Shown here: in pieces, positions 17,924 to 26,817 of the stretch
Position numbering within the stretch: the first letter of the stretch is position 1
Layout: every line of letters begins with the position of its first letter
Source: an uncultured Lachnospiraceae bacterium
GTDB taxonomy: Bacteria > Bacillota > Clostridia > Lachnospirales > Lachnospiraceae
NCBI GenBank assembly: GCA_947625755.1
Contig: CANQPJ010000007.1
Location: 1-64,000, forward strand
Reading direction: 5' to 3'
Length of the DNA: 64,000 nt
The notes under the pieces: generated by a model
The model's input: the letters and a program-made list of their open reading frames with translations, nothing else
Told to the model about the DNA's origin: nothing
Database searches by the model: none
Made by a program: the position numbers and the translations under genes

Positions 17924-19297
17924 ATGAGTAAAATTGAAGAAGTGGTAAAAAAACAGAGAGATTTTTTTGAGACAAAAAAGACATTTGATGTGGATTATAG
18001 AATAAAATATCTGAAAAAATTAAAAAATGTGATTTTAGAATGTGAAGAGGAAATTCATCGGGCATTAAAAAAGGACTTGGGAAAATCCGTCAGTGAATCC
18101 TACATGTGTGAAGTGGGATTGACACTGGCGGAATTGTCTTATCAGATAAAACATATCAAACGGTGGAGCAGACCGAAAAGACATAGAACTGATTTGGCAA
18201 ATTTTCATGGTAAAAGTTATTCCGTATTTAATCCATATGGCGTAGTTTTAGTTATGGCGCCTTGGAATTATCCTTTTATGCTTACAATGGAACCGCTTAT
18301 TGGGGCAGTTGCGGCAGGAAACTGTGTTGTAGCGAAACCATCTGCCTATTCACCTGCCACATCTGCGGTTATCCGGAGTATACTGGAAAAAGTATTTGAT
18401 GAAAAATATGTAGCAGTAGTAGAAGGTGGAAGGGAAGAAAACACAGAGCTATTGGAACAAAAATTTGATTATATTTTCTTTACGGGCGGCGTGACGGTAG
18501 GAAAACTGGTCATGGAGAAGGCATCCACACACTTAACTCCGGTATCGTTAGAGCTGGGTGGAAAAAGCCCTTGCATCATTGACAGAACTGCCAATCTGAA
18601 ATTAGCGGCAAAAAGACTTGCTTTCGGCAAATATCTGAATCTGGGGCAGACCTGTGTGGCGCCGGATTATCTGTTAATAGACAGTGCGGTCAAAGAAGAA
18701 TTTTTAGAAATACTGATACATACGGTAAAGAAAATGTATGGGGAAAAACCACTGGAAAATAAAGATTACGGTAAAATGATTAATAATAAACATTACACAC
18801 GGGTAATGGGACTGATTGACAAAGATAAAGTAGTGCTTGGAGGAGAGGGAAGCGAGAATGAACTTCGAATTGAGCCTACCATATTAGATAATGTCACAGC
18901 GGCAGATGCAGTTATGCAGGAAGAAATATTCGGACCGGTCTTACCGGTTCTTACTTTTAATCAAATCGAGGAAGCTGCACAATTTATTGGAGAGAGGCCA
19001 CATCCTCTGGCGTTATATATATTTTCTAATGATAAGAAGGTACAGAAGTTCTTTACGGAAAAACTGGCTTTCGGAGGCGGCTGCATCAATGATACCGTAT
19101 TGCATCTTGCAACATCCCAGATGGGATTTGGCGGCGTGGGAGACAGCGGCATGGGCGCATACCATGGAATTAAGAGTTTTCATACTTTTACCCATGAAAA
19201 AAGTATCTTGAAAAAATATAATTGGATTGATATGCCGATGCGTTATCAGCCGTATCGTAAGATGTATGACAAAATGATAAGAATGTTCTTAAAATAA
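17924..19297 (+). CDS. Aldehyde dehydrogenase, class 3-like
   Basis: 457 residues from the ATG at 17924 (GGGAGGA six bases upstream; an in-frame GTG at 17906 has no site). NAD(P)-dependent aldehyde oxidation. The APWNYPF motif, catalytic Cys244 in GQTCVAPDYL and general base Glu210 in ELGGKSP are present. The short length, lack of an N-terminal extension and the C-terminal hydrophobic end (FHTFTHEKSILKK) fit the fatty-aldehyde/class 3 group. Last gene of the MarR-led unit; together with DegV this hints at long-chain aldehyde or acyl metabolism (inference). Confidence 0.92.
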   Translation: MSKIEEVVKKQRDFFETKKTFDVDYRIKYLKKLKNVILECEEEIHRALKKDLGKSVSESYMCEVGLTLAELSYQIKHIKRWSRPKRHRTDLANFHGKSYSVFNPYGVVLVMAPWNYPFMLTMEPLIGAVAAGNCVVAKPSAYSPATSAVIRSILEKVFDEKYVAVVEGGREENTELLEQKFDYIFFTGGVTVGKLVMEKASTHLTPVSLELGGKSPCIIDRTANLKLAAKRLAFGKYLNLGQTCVAPDYLLIDSAVKEEFLEILIHTVKKMYGEKPLENKDYGKMINNKHYTRVMGLIDKDKVVLGGEGSENELRIEPTILDNVTAADAVMQEEIFGPVLPVLTFNQIEEAAQFIGERPHPLALYIFSNDKKVQKFFTEKLAFGGGCINDTVLHLATSQMGFGGVGDSGMGAYHGIKSFHTFTHEKSILKKYNWIDMPMRYQPYRKMYDKMIRMFLK

Positions 19298-19338
19298 CTT
19301 TTTCACAAATCGTTTACAAATCTTTTGAAAATAAAGTG

Positions 19339-19367
19339 TTGACAAAGGAAAAATGTAGTGATAAATT
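19339..19367 (+). promoter_or_regulatory. Promoter of the hrcA heat-shock operon
   Basis: TTGACA at 19339-19344, 17-base spacer, TAAATT at 19362-19367. The CIRCE operator begins 18 bases downstream, so bound HrcA would block the start of transcription. Confidence 0.75.
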
Positions 19368-19384
19368 AATGCATAGGAAAGATA

Positions 19385-19411
19385 TTAGCACTCAAAAGAA
19401 ATGAGTGCTAA
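19385..19411 (+). promoter_or_regulatory. CIRCE operator (HrcA binding site)
   Basis: TTAGCACTC at 19385-19393, nine-base spacer, GAGTGCTAA at 19403-19411: an exact match to the CIRCE consensus TTAGCACTC-N9-GAGTGCTAA. Known to bind HrcA, which depends on GroEL for activity; here it controls hrcA-grpE-dnaK. Confidence 0.97.
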
Positions 19412-19442
19412 CAAACACAAAAGCCATAGAAAGGAGATGTCT

Positions 19443-20498
19443 ATGGAATTAAGTGAGAGAAAAGAAAAGATTCTTGATGCAGTGATTCGAAATTATTTGG
19501 AGACCGGCGAACCGGTAGGCTCCAGAACCATTTCAAAATATACAGATTTAAATTTAAGTTCAGCAACAATCAGAAATGAAATGTCGGATCTCGAAGAGAT
19601 GGGTTATATTGTTCAACCGCATACATCCGCAGGGCGTATTCCTACGGACAAAGGTTATCGCCTATATGTTGATAATATGTTGAAAGAAAAGTTATCAGAA
19701 ATAGATGAGCGGGAGAAAAAAGTTACTGAGAAAGAAGATTTTCTGATAGAAAAAGTGGATAAAGTAGAGACGCTGCTTCAAAATATGGCAAAAGTATTGG
19801 CAACCAATACCAATTATGCAACCATGGTGTCTTCACCCAAATCCAAAGGGAACAAGATTAAATTTATCCAGTTATCAATTTTAGAGAAAAAACAGCTGCT
19901 TTGTACAGTGGTTTCAGATAAAAACCATGTGGTCAATAAAATTGTCAAGGTCAGTCAGGATGTCAGTCAGGAAATGATAGTCAGACTGAATGTGGCATTG
20001 AATACTGCTCTGGCAGGGCTGTCTATGGAAGAAATTAATTTGGGAGTAATTACAGCTCTCACATCGCAGGCAGGCGAGTTTGAGGAATTAGTCAACGAAG
20101 TATTAAAGGCAATTACGGAAGCTATCTCCACAGAAGCACAGATGAAGATTTACACATCCGGTGTTACAAATATTTTTAAATATCCGGAGTTAAGTGATAA
20201 AGAGAGAGCCAGTCAGCTGCTTACCACATTGGAGGAAAAATCACAGTTGACGGAATTAATCAACGAAAGTGATGAGGAGACCGGCATTCAGGTGTATATA
20301 GGAAGTGAAAGCCCGGTTCAATCCATGAAAGACTGCAGTGTGGTCACTGCCACCTATGAGTTGGAGGATGGATTTAAGGGAACCATCGGAATTATTGGTC
20401 CAAAGAGAATGGATTATGAGAAAGTTGTGGAAACACTCCGGGTGGTAAAAGAACAGTTGAGCAGCAATCTGGAAAATAAAGATGACGGAAAGTCGTAA
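19443..20498 (+). CDS. hrcA: Heat-inducible transcription repressor HrcA
   Basis: 351 residues from the ATG at 19443; AAAGGAG ends six bases upstream, whereas the ATG at 19437 abuts the site and an ATG at 19401 lies inside CIRCE. The N-terminal winged helix (ERKEKILDAVIRNYLETGEPVGSRTIS ... LSSATIRNEMSDLEEMGYI) is followed by HTSAGRIPTDKGYR, a hallmark of the family, a GAF-like central region and the C-terminal dimerisation part (IGIIGPKRMDYEKV). Represses this operon through CIRCE. grpE follows 62 bp downstream. Confidence 0.97.
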   Translation: MELSERKEKILDAVIRNYLETGEPVGSRTISKYTDLNLSSATIRNEMSDLEEMGYIVQPHTSAGRIPTDKGYRLYVDNMLKEKLSEIDEREKKVTEKEDFLIEKVDKVETLLQNMAKVLATNTNYATMVSSPKSKGNKIKFIQLSILEKKQLLCTVVSDKNHVVNKIVKVSQDVSQEMIVRLNVALNTALAGLSMEEINLGVITALTSQAGEFEELVNEVLKAITEAISTEAQMKIYTSGVTNIFKYPELSDKERASQLLTTLEEKSQLTELINESDEETGIQVYIGSESPVQSMKDCSVVTATYELEDGFKGTIGIIGPKRMDYEKVVETLRVVKEQLSSNLENKDDGKS

Positions 20499-20560
20499 AA
20501 CAGCAGGCAGAACCTATCGGGTGAATGCAATAAATAATGCAATCTGAGAAAGGAGAGTCA

Positions 20561-21208
20561 ATGACTACGGATAATAAAGAATTGGAAGAGGGCGTAGAAA
20601 AAGAAGCAAAGGAAGCAAAGACTACAGTCGATGCAGACGATACGGCTGAAAAAGATGAAAAAACTACAGTCAATGAAGAAAACAGCGTTGAAAAAGACGC
20701 TGAAAAAGAGACGAAAGAGGACGGTAAGGAAAAACCGGATAAAAAGAAAAAGAAAGGGAATAAGAAAAAAGATAAGCGGGATGAGCAGATAGAGGAATTA
20801 AATGACAAATATCAGAGGCTGTTTGCGGAATTCCAAAATTATAGAAGCAGAAGCGACAAAGAAAAATCAGCCATGTTTGAGACCGGAGCAAGGTCTATCG
20901 TTGAAAAGATACTGCCGGTGGTAGACAACATTGAAAGAGGAGTGGCTGCCTTAAATGAAGAAGACTTAAATTCTCCTGTAGGACAGGGAATGAATCTTAT
21001 TTATAAGCAATTACTACAGACTCTGGAGGACATGGGAGTTAAGGCAATCGAGGCAAAAGGACAGGAGTTTGACCCGAATCTTCACAATGCTGTGATGCAC
21101 GAGGATAACGAAGAGTTAGGAGAAAATATTGTATCTGAAGAACTGCAGAAAGGATATAAATATAAAGACACCGTGGTAAGACATAGTATGGTGAAGGTTG
21201 CAAATTAG
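20561..21208 (+). CDS. grpE: Nucleotide exchange factor GrpE
   Basis: 215 residues from the ATG at 20561 (AAAGGAG upstream; an in-frame ATG at 20537 has no site). The first 75 residues are a low-complexity acidic and lysine-rich tail (KPDKKKKKGNKKKDK), longer than in many species. The long dimeric helix follows (DEQIEELNDKYQRLFAEFQNYRSR), then the four-helix bundle and C-terminal beta domain (GQEFDPNLHNAVMH and DTVVRHSMVKVAN). Releases ADP from DnaK. Between hrcA and dnaK as usual. Confidence 0.96.
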   Translation: MTTDNKELEEGVEKEAKEAKTTVDADDTAEKDEKTTVNEENSVEKDAEKETKEDGKEKPDKKKKKGNKKKDKRDEQIEELNDKYQRLFAEFQNYRSRSDKEKSAMFETGARSIVEKILPVVDNIERGVAALNEEDLNSPVGQGMNLIYKQLLQTLEDMGVKAIEAKGQEFDPNLHNAVMHEDNEELGENIVSEELQKGYKYKDTVVRHSMVKVAN

Positions 21209-21257
21209 CATGATAAAAAATAATAAAATCAGTTATATATTTTAGGAGGAAAATAAA

Positions 21258-23111
21258 ATGGGAAAAATTATTGGTATTGATTTAGGAACAACAAACTCAT
21301 GTGTTGCTGTTATGGAAGGCGGGGAGCCTACAGTTATCACAAATGCAGACGGTGCAAGAACAACACCATCGGTTGTAGCATTTAAGAAAGATGGGGAAAG
21401 ATTAGTTGGCGAGCAGGCAAAACGTCAGGCTGTTACAAATGCAGAAGGAACAATTTCATCCATCAAAAGACATATGGGTACAGATTACAAAGCAAAGATT
21501 GCTGACAAAGATTATACACCACAGGCTATATCAGCAATGATTCTTCAGAAATTAAAGGCAGATGCTGAAAGCTATCTTGGTGAAACAGTGACAGAGGCAG
21601 TTATTACTGTACCGGCTTATTTTAATGATGCACAGAGACAGGCAACAAAAGATGCCGGTAAGATTGCAGGACTGGATGTTAAGAGAATTATCAACGAGCC
21701 TACCGCGGCAGCGCTGGCATATGGTCTTGATAATGAAGGCGAACAGAAGATTATGGTATACGACCTGGGCGGTGGTACCTTTGATGTATCTATTATTGAA
21801 ATCGGCGAAGGTGTTATTGAGGTTTTGGCAACAAACGGTGATAACAGACTTGGTGGTGATGACTTTGATAAGAAGGTCATGGACTACATGGTAGCTGACT
21901 TTAAGTCAAAAACCGGCATCGACCTTTCCAATGACAAGATGGCAATGGAGAGAATTAAGGCGGAAGCAGAAGATGCAAAGAAAAAACTTTCATCAGCAAC
22001 GCAGGTTGAAATCAATATTCCATTCATTACAGCAAATGAACAGGGACCACAGCATTTGAATATGACACTGACAAAGGCAAAATTTGATGAATTGACAAGG
22101 GAATTAGTGGAGAGAACAGCTATTCCGGTGCAGAATGCTTTAAAAGATGCAGGCGTTTCCGCATCAGAGTTGAGCAAAGTATTATTGGTAGGCGGTTCTA
22201 CAAGAATTCCTGCAGTACAGGATAAAGTAAAACAGTTGACAGGACATGAACCATCTAAAAAGATGAACCCGGATGAGTGTGTTGCACTTGGAGCATCCAT
22301 TCAGGGCGGTAAGTTAGCAGGAGATGCCGGAGCAGGCGACATTCTTCTTCTTGACGTAACACCACTTTCCTTATCTATTGAGACAATGGGTGGTGTGGCT
22401 ACAAGACTGATTGAGAGAAATACAACAATTCCTACAAAGAAGAGTCAGATATTCTCAACAGCAGCAGACAATCAGACCGCTGTTGATATTAACGTGGTAC
22501 AAGGTGAAAGACAATTTGCAAGAGACAATAAGTCTCTGGGACAGTTCCGACTGGATGGAATTCCACCTGCAAGAAGAGGTGTTCCACAGATTGAAGTTAC
22601 TTTTGATATTGATGCCAATGGTATCGTAAATGTTTCAGCAAAGGATCTTGGAACAGGAAAAGAGCAGCATATTACAATTACTGCCGGCTCAAATATGTCT
22701 GATGAAGACATTGATAAGGCTGTAAAGGAGGCTGCAGAATTTGAGGCTGCTGATAAGAAACGTAAGGAAGCGATTGACGCCAAAAATGAGGCAGATGCAA
22801 TCATTACGCAGACAGAGCAGGCAATGACTGAAGCCGGAGATAAACTGGCAGATGCGGATAAACAGGCAGTTCAGGCAGATATTGACGCACTGAAAGCTAC
22901 GGTTACAGCCATTGGAGATAACGAGCCTACAGAAGCACAGGTTGAAGAATTAAAGAGTGGAAAAGAAAAATTGATGAATTCTGCGCAGCAGTTGTTCTCA
23001 AAAATGTATGAACAGGCACAGGCGGCAGGAGCACAGGGCGCAGGTCCGGATATGAATTCAGGGGCTTCACCTGAAGATGATGTAGTAGATGGAGATTTTA
23101 CAGAAGTATAA
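21258..23111 (+). CDS. dnaK: Chaperone protein DnaK (Hsp70)
   Basis: 617 residues, RBS TAGGAGG. ATPase domain with [14 protein letters not shown] (phosphate 1), [24 protein letters not shown] (phosphate 2) and LVGGSTRIP (adenosine); the linker ([14 protein letters not shown]) leads into the substrate-binding beta domain and helical lid, ending with an [12 protein letters not shown]-type tail. Acts with DnaJ and GrpE in folding. Followed at once by a strong terminator. Confidence 0.98.
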   Translation: MGKIIGIDLGTTNSCVAVMEGGEPTVITNADGARTTPSVVAFKKDGERLVGEQAKRQAVTNAEGTISSIKRHMGTDYKAKIADKDYTPQAISAMILQKLKADAESYLGETVTEAVITVPAYFNDAQRQATKDAGKIAGLDVKRIINEPTAAALAYGLDNEGEQKIMVYDLGGGTFDVSIIEIGEGVIEVLATNGDNRLGGDDFDKKVMDYMVADFKSKTGIDLSNDKMAMERIKAEAEDAKKKLSSATQVEINIPFITANEQGPQHLNMTLTKAKFDELTRELVERTAIPVQNALKDAGVSASELSKVLLVGGSTRIPAVQDKVKQLTGHEPSKKMNPDECVALGASIQGGKLAGDAGAGDILLLDVTPLSLSIETMGGVATRLIERNTTIPTKKSQIFSTAADNQTAVDINVVQGERQFARDNKSLGQFRLDGIPPARRGVPQIEVTFDIDANGIVNVSAKDLGTGKEQHITITAGSNMSDEDIDKAVKEAAEFEAADKKRKEAIDAKNEADAIITQTEQAMTEAGDKLADADKQAVQADIDALKATVTAIGDNEPTEAQVEELKSGKEKLMNSAQQLFSKMYEQAQAAGAQGAGPDMNSGASPEDDVVDGDFTEV

Positions 23112-23119
23112 ATCTAAAT

Positions 23120-23147
23120 CCCGCCCGTGAAAAACGGGCGGGTTTTT
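23120..23147 (+). terminator. Strong intrinsic terminator after dnaK
   Basis: CCCGCCCGT (23120-23128) and ACGGGCGGG (23134-23142) form a perfect 9-bp GC-rich stem around GAAAA, followed by T5. It would lower dnaJ expression relative to dnaK. Confidence 0.93.
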
Positions 23148-23200
23148 CCGCGATTAAATGTAATACTATTATTTGTTAATATTGGATGAAAGGTATTATT

Positions 23201-24367
23201 ATGGCAGATAAAAGAGATTATTATGAGGTATTGGGCGTTGACAGAAACGCTGATGATGCGACCTTGAAGAAAGCATACAGACAGTTGGCAAAAAAATATC
23301 ATCCCGATGCCAATCCGGGAGATGAAGAGGCTGCCGCAAAATTTAAGGAAGCATCCGAGGCATATGCAGTATTGAGCGACGCCGACAAAAGAAGACAGTA
23401 TGATCAGTTTGGTCACGCAGCTTTTGAGGGTGGTGCCGGAGGAGCAGGAGGATTTGACTTTAGTGACTTTGATTTCGGCGACATTTTTGGCGGAAGCGGG
23501 TTTGGTGATATTTTTGGCGATCTGTTTGGCGGAAGTCGCCGCAGAGGACCAAGTAATGGACCAAGGCGTGGCGCTGATGTGAGAACCGGACTTCGTATTT
23601 CCTTTAAAGAAGCAGTGTTTGGCTGTACGAAAGAGGTTACAATCAATTACAAACAGGAATGTAAGACCTGTGGCGGCAGTGGCGCAAAACCGGGAACGTC
23701 ACCGGTAACCTGCAGTAAATGTAACGGACAGGGGCAATATGTATCCCGTCAGCAGACCATGTTTGGAATGATGCAGAGTACACAGGTTTGTCCTGATTGT
23801 GGCGGTACCGGAAAGGTTATCCGGGAAAAATGTCCGGAATGTCATGGAGCAGGCTATAAAAATACCAGAAAGAGGGTTACGGTTGAAATTCCTGCAGGTA
23901 TTGATGATATGCAGCGCATTAGAAAAACCGGAGAGGGCGAGCCGGGAGTAAACGGCGGTCCAAGAGGAGATTTACTGGTAGATATACAAGTGGATTCAAG
24001 CAGTGAATTTAAGCGTGACGGTATGGATTTGTATACAACGACATCTATTTCATTTGCACAGGCATCTTTAGGTGGAGATATTCGTGTAAAAACAATAGAT
24101 GGAGATGTTAAGTTTAATATAAAACCGGGAACACAAACAGGTACCCGCATCAGATTAAAGGGAAAAGGAGTCTGTCATGTCCGTAACCAGAATGTCAGAG
24201 GAGATCAATATTCCACTTTAGTTGTTAAAGTTCCTACAAAACTTACCGCAGAGCAGAGAGAACTAATCAGAAAACTGGATGAAATATCAGGGGATACACT
24301 GAATGAATTTTTGGATAAGAATACAGAAAATACAAGAGATAAAAAGAAGAAAAAGAAGTTTTTCTAA
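23201..24367 (+). CDS. dnaJ: Chaperone protein DnaJ (Hsp40)
   Basis: 388 residues from the ATG at 23201 (GAAAGG upstream; in-frame ATG at 23186 rejected because the conserved N-terminus is [13 protein letters not shown]). J domain with the HPD tripeptide ([11 protein letters not shown]), Gly/Phe-rich linker (about 75-115), four CxxCxGxG zinc repeats ([32 protein letters not shown]), C-terminal substrate domains and a lysine-rich tail. Stimulates DnaK ATPase. The last core gene before the accessory island. Confidence 0.97.
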   Translation: MADKRDYYEVLGVDRNADDATLKKAYRQLAKKYHPDANPGDEEAAAKFKEASEAYAVLSDADKRRQYDQFGHAAFEGGAGGAGGFDFSDFDFGDIFGGSGFGDIFGDLFGGSRRRGPSNGPRRGADVRTGLRISFKEAVFGCTKEVTINYKQECKTCGGSGAKPGTSPVTCSKCNGQGQYVSRQQTMFGMMQSTQVCPDCGGTGKVIREKCPECHGAGYKNTRKRVTVEIPAGIDDMQRIRKTGEGEPGVNGGPRGDLLVDIQVDSSSEFKRDGMDLYTTTSISFAQASLGGDIRVKTIDGDVKFNIKPGTQTGTRIRLKGKGVCHVRNQNVRGDQYSTLVVKVPTKLTAEQRELIRKLDEISGDTLNEFLDKNTENTRDKKKKKKFF

Positions 24368-24417
24368 ATAGAATTGATAAAAAGGATTCAAAACGAAATC
24401 AGATAAAAATATTAATA

Positions 24418-25182
24418 TATACTTTTAAAAGTATAGCTGGTTATTAGGAGGGTATATGAAGACAAAATTTTTATTAACAATATCGGTATTATTAATTGCT
24501 ATGAGTTTTACTGGATGTGGAAAGGCAGAAAGTAGTGCGGAAAGTGATAATACTGTAAAAATTACAGATACAACAGAACATGAGGATGAGTATATCTGCA
24601 GTACCTCTGAACTGGACCAGAACGGTTATGCAATAGAACCGTCAAATCCGATGAAAGGAAATATTACAATTCCCGATTATTATATGGATAATCCGGTGGT
24701 AGAGTTAAATGACTATGCATTTGCCACGCATGAAATCACAGATGTAAAGATGGGAGCCAATGTTTTAGAAATTGGAGAAAATACTTTTTTTGATTGCAGT
24801 GCATTAAAGAAAGTAGAGCTGAATGATAAGCTAAAAACAATTGGCCAGTCAGCTTTTTTACAGTCTGGATTAGAAGGAGATTTGGTGATTCCGGATTCTG
24901 TTGAAAGAATTGAATCAATGGCATTTGCCCTTACAAAATTGGATACTATTCATGTTGGAAAAGGTGTTAAATATATTGGAGAAGAAGCATTTGGGATAGA
25001 GACATTAAAGAAAATAGTTTTTGATTGTACAGATGCTGAATTTCAGGAAGGAACTGATATTTTTAATCAAAATGATACAGGATTGATTATTGTTGCACCA
25101 AAGGGTTCAACAGCTGAAAAGTATGCAAAAGACAACAATATTAAGTTTGAGGAAAGGTAAAGTATGAATTTATTAAAGGAAA
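24418..25182 (+). repeat. Direct repeat, copy 1 (765 bp, LRR gene and operon edges)
   Basis: Identical to 35388-36152 except for three transitions, all within the first 84 bases of the LRR coding sequence. The left edge begins at TATACTTTTAAAAGTATA, which in copy 2 is the end of the tadG-like coding sequence (its last residues and stop). The right edge includes the RBS and first codons (MNLLKE) of the gene that follows copy 2. Copy 1 therefore looks like a segment of the tad operon found again outside it, next to dnaJ. The offset between copies is 10,970 bp. Confidence 0.95.
24456..25160 (+). CDS. BspA-type leucine-rich-repeat lipoprotein, copy 1
   Basis: 234 residues, RBS TTAGGAGG. N-terminal signal peptide with lipobox FTGC (Cys21), a linker rich in Ser/Glu/Thr, then LRR_5/BspA-type repeats (VVELNDYAFATHEITDVKMG, LEIGENTFFDCSALKKVEL, IGQSAFLQSGL, VERIESMAFALTKLDTIHV, YIGEEAFGIETLKKIVF) and the usual capping VAPKGSTAEKYAKDNNIKFEE. 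Such domains are cell-surface binding modules. Differs from copy 2 only at T3/A3, T8/I8 and A28/V28. No tad genes follow it; a ten-codon stub of the next gene and an IS element do. Base usage (CCG, GTG, CAG codons) is closer to the core genes than to the AT-rich tad genes. Confidence 0.88.
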   Translation: MKTKFLLTISVLLIAMSFTGCGKAESSAESDNTVKITDTTEHEDEYICSTSELDQNGYAIEPSNPMKGNITIPDYYMDNPVVELNDYAFATHEITDVKMGANVLEIGENTFFDCSALKKVELNDKLKTIGQSAFLQSGLEGDLVIPDSVERIESMAFALTKLDTIHVGKGVKYIGEEAFGIETLKKIVFDCTDAEFQEGTDIFNQNDTGLIIVAPKGSTAEKYAKDNNIKFEER

Positions 25183-25196
25183 TAAAAAATTTCTAA
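25164..25196 (+). pseudogene. Ten-codon stub of the TadE-like gene start
   Basis: MNLLKEIKNF then stop. The first six codons and the RBS equal the beginning of the gene at 36134 (MNLLKEKGAIVVE...); the sequence diverges at 25183, so this is the right-hand junction of the displaced repeat copy. The remaining bases to 25275 show no gene. Confidence 0.7.
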
Positions 25197-25459
25197 CAGG
25201 CTAGATAAAAGGTTCTTTTGCTGATATTAAACAGGATTTTTTGCCAATAGGAGATAAATGTTGATGAAATACGGTAAAAAAGACTGTCGCGTTAATGATT
25301 TTTAGAGACCGTTTCAAGTTTTGTGTAAACTCAAAAAACTGATATAAGATTTATGAATAGTTACTTAAGGGCAGAGCCGATTTTTATTGGTTCTGCCCTT
25401 ACCTGCATTATACAGGGATTTTTCTGCATGTCAATAAAACCTGACAAAGCAGGACTTTT

Positions 25460-26713
25460 TTACAGGTTTCGTCTTTCCAGACGTTCTTCAAAATATATCT
25501 CTAATTGTGAATGGATCTGTCCCCAGTCCTGACGGTGGCCTGTCCATTTTTTCGTGATATCCATAGTTGCCAGATAAAGCATTTTCAACAGGCTGTCATC
25601 CGATGGAAATACCGTTCTGCTTTTGGTTACTTTCCTTAGCTGACGGTTGAATCCTTCAATGGCGTTGGTTGTATAGATAAGGCGTCTCACTGCCTCCGGA
25701 TATTTGAAATACGTGGAAAGTGTTGCCCAGTTATCGTGCCATGACTTGTAAATCTTGGGATATTTCAAATCCCATTTATCCTTGAACAGTTCCAGTTCAT
25801 TTACTGCTGTTTCTTCAGTAGGGGCGGCGTATACCCTTTTTAAATCGGCCATCAGTTTTCTGATATCCTTATAAGACACAAACTTTGTGGAATTGCGGAT
25901 CTGGTGAATGATGCACTGCTGGATTTCTGTCTGTGGATAAACAGCTTCTATTGCCTGAGGAAAACCGCTTAGTCCGTCAACACAGGCAATCAGGATATCT
26001 TCCACCCCGCGGTTTTTCAATCCATTCATGATGGAAAGCCAGAACTTTGCACTTTCGTTCTCGCCCACATACATTCCAAGAACATCCTTTCTTCCGTTCA
26101 TGTCAATTCCCAGGGCAATATAAACTGCACGCTTTACAATGCGTCCTTCACTGCGTACATGATAATGAATGGCATCCATAAAGACCACTGCATAGACCTC
26201 TTCCAAAGGACGTTCCTGCCATTCCTTTACAACAGGAAGTATCTTGTCTGTAATACGGCTGATGGTACTGTCGGAAATGTCAATATCATAAAGTTCCCTC
26301 ATATGGGATTCAATGTCCCCGGTCGTCATCCCTTTGGCATACATTGACAGGATTTTCTCTTCCATATCCTGTGTGACGGTATTCTGGTATTTCCTGACCA
26401 GCTGTGGCTCATACTCGCCGTTACGGTCTCTCGGAACTGCCAGCTCCATGTCCCCATAACTGGTGTGCATTGTCTTTTTTGAATGCCCGTTCCGGCTGTT
26501 ATCCGTATCTTTGTTTCTGTAGTCATACTTTGAATAACCGAGTTCCTCATCCAGTTCCTCATCAAGAACTCCTTCCAAAAGAACGGACATCATGTCTCTC
26601 ATGACAGAATTTACATCTGTTCCGTTTTTGATGCTGATATCATTGTTTTTGAGATAATCATGCATCATTTCCCTCATTGCTGCTTTTTGTGGGCTATCAT
26701 TTTTTCTAGCCAT
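25460..26713 (-). CDS. IS256-family transposase
   Basis: 417 residues, complete; reverse-strand RBS TGGAGG seven bases before the ATG. DDE-type mutator-like transposase: first Asp in FMDAIHYHV, second in CVDGLSGFPQAI, the C/H region IQQCIIHQIRNSTKFV, and the Glu in TTNAIEGFNRQLRK. The N-terminal helical DNA-binding region is present. Length agrees with other members (about 390-420 residues). The RBS lies in an inverted repeat (see 26718-26763). Confidence 0.96.
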   Translation of the reverse strand: MARKNDSPQKAAMREMMHDYLKNNDISIKNGTDVNSVMRDMMSVLLEGVLDEELDEELGYSKYDYRNKDTDNSRNGHSKKTMHTSYGDMELAVPRDRNGEYEPQLVRKYQNTVTQDMEEKILSMYAKGMTTGDIESHMRELYDIDISDSTISRITDKILPVVKEWQERPLEEVYAVVFMDAIHYHVRSEGRIVKRAVYIALGIDMNGRKDVLGMYVGENESAKFWLSIMNGLKNRGVEDILIACVDGLSGFPQAIEAVYPQTEIQQCIIHQIRNSTKFVSYKDIRKLMADLKRVYAAPTEETAVNELELFKDKWDLKYPKIYKSWHDNWATLSTYFKYPEAVRRLIYTTNAIEGFNRQLRKVTKSRTVFPSDDSLLKMLYLATMDITKKWTGHRQDWGQIHSQLEIYFEERLERRNL

Positions 26714-26717
26714 AATA

Positions 26718-26763
26718 AAACCTCCAAACTGTGTAATTTTATCTTACATCAGTTTGGAGGTTT
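26718..26763 (-). promoter_or_regulatory. Hairpin able to mask the transposase RBS on read-through RNA
   Basis: AAACCTCCAAACT (26718-26730) and AGTTTGGAGGTTT (26751-26763) are perfect inverse complements 20 bases apart. On the reverse strand the downstream arm holds the Shine-Dalgarno GGAGG. A possible internal promoter (TTGTGT, 17 bases, TAAGAT) would start RNA after the first arm, so only RNA entering from outside the IS would form the hairpin. Confidence 0.55.
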
Positions 26764-26817
26764 ACACAAACTTTGGGACGCTCCCGATTTTTAAATCATT
26801 AACGCGACAGTCTTTTT

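Larger units (their letters stand above)
25305..26785 (-). mobile_element. IS256-family insertion sequence (1481 bp)
   Basis: Imperfect 26-bp terminal inverted repeats at 25305-25330 and 26760-26785 (20 of 26 positions match; inner end TTTGTGTAAAC is identical). It is flanked by an exact 8-bp direct repeat GATTTTTA (25297-25304 and 26786-26793), the duplication size known for this family. The single transposase gene on the reverse strand is intact. The left 130 bp are noncoding and include a GC-rich hairpin (AAGGGCAGAGCC 25367-25378 with GGTTCTGCCCTT 25389-25400), perhaps insulating the element. The clear duplication and the intact gene suggest a recent insertion. Confidence 0.92.

Noticed and set aside
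24418-24435. 18-bp palindrome TATACTTTTAAAAGTATA as an operator or mobile-cassette end
   Set aside because: In copy 2 it encodes the last residues of the tadG-like protein, so it is more simply part of a duplicated operon segment. A cassette origin is not fully excluded.
25276-25301. Outer 26-bp inverted repeats taken as the ends of the IS element
   Set aside because: The 8-bp duplication GATTTTTA and the imperfect IS256-type ends lie inside them; the outer arms rebuild a terminator once the IS is removed.
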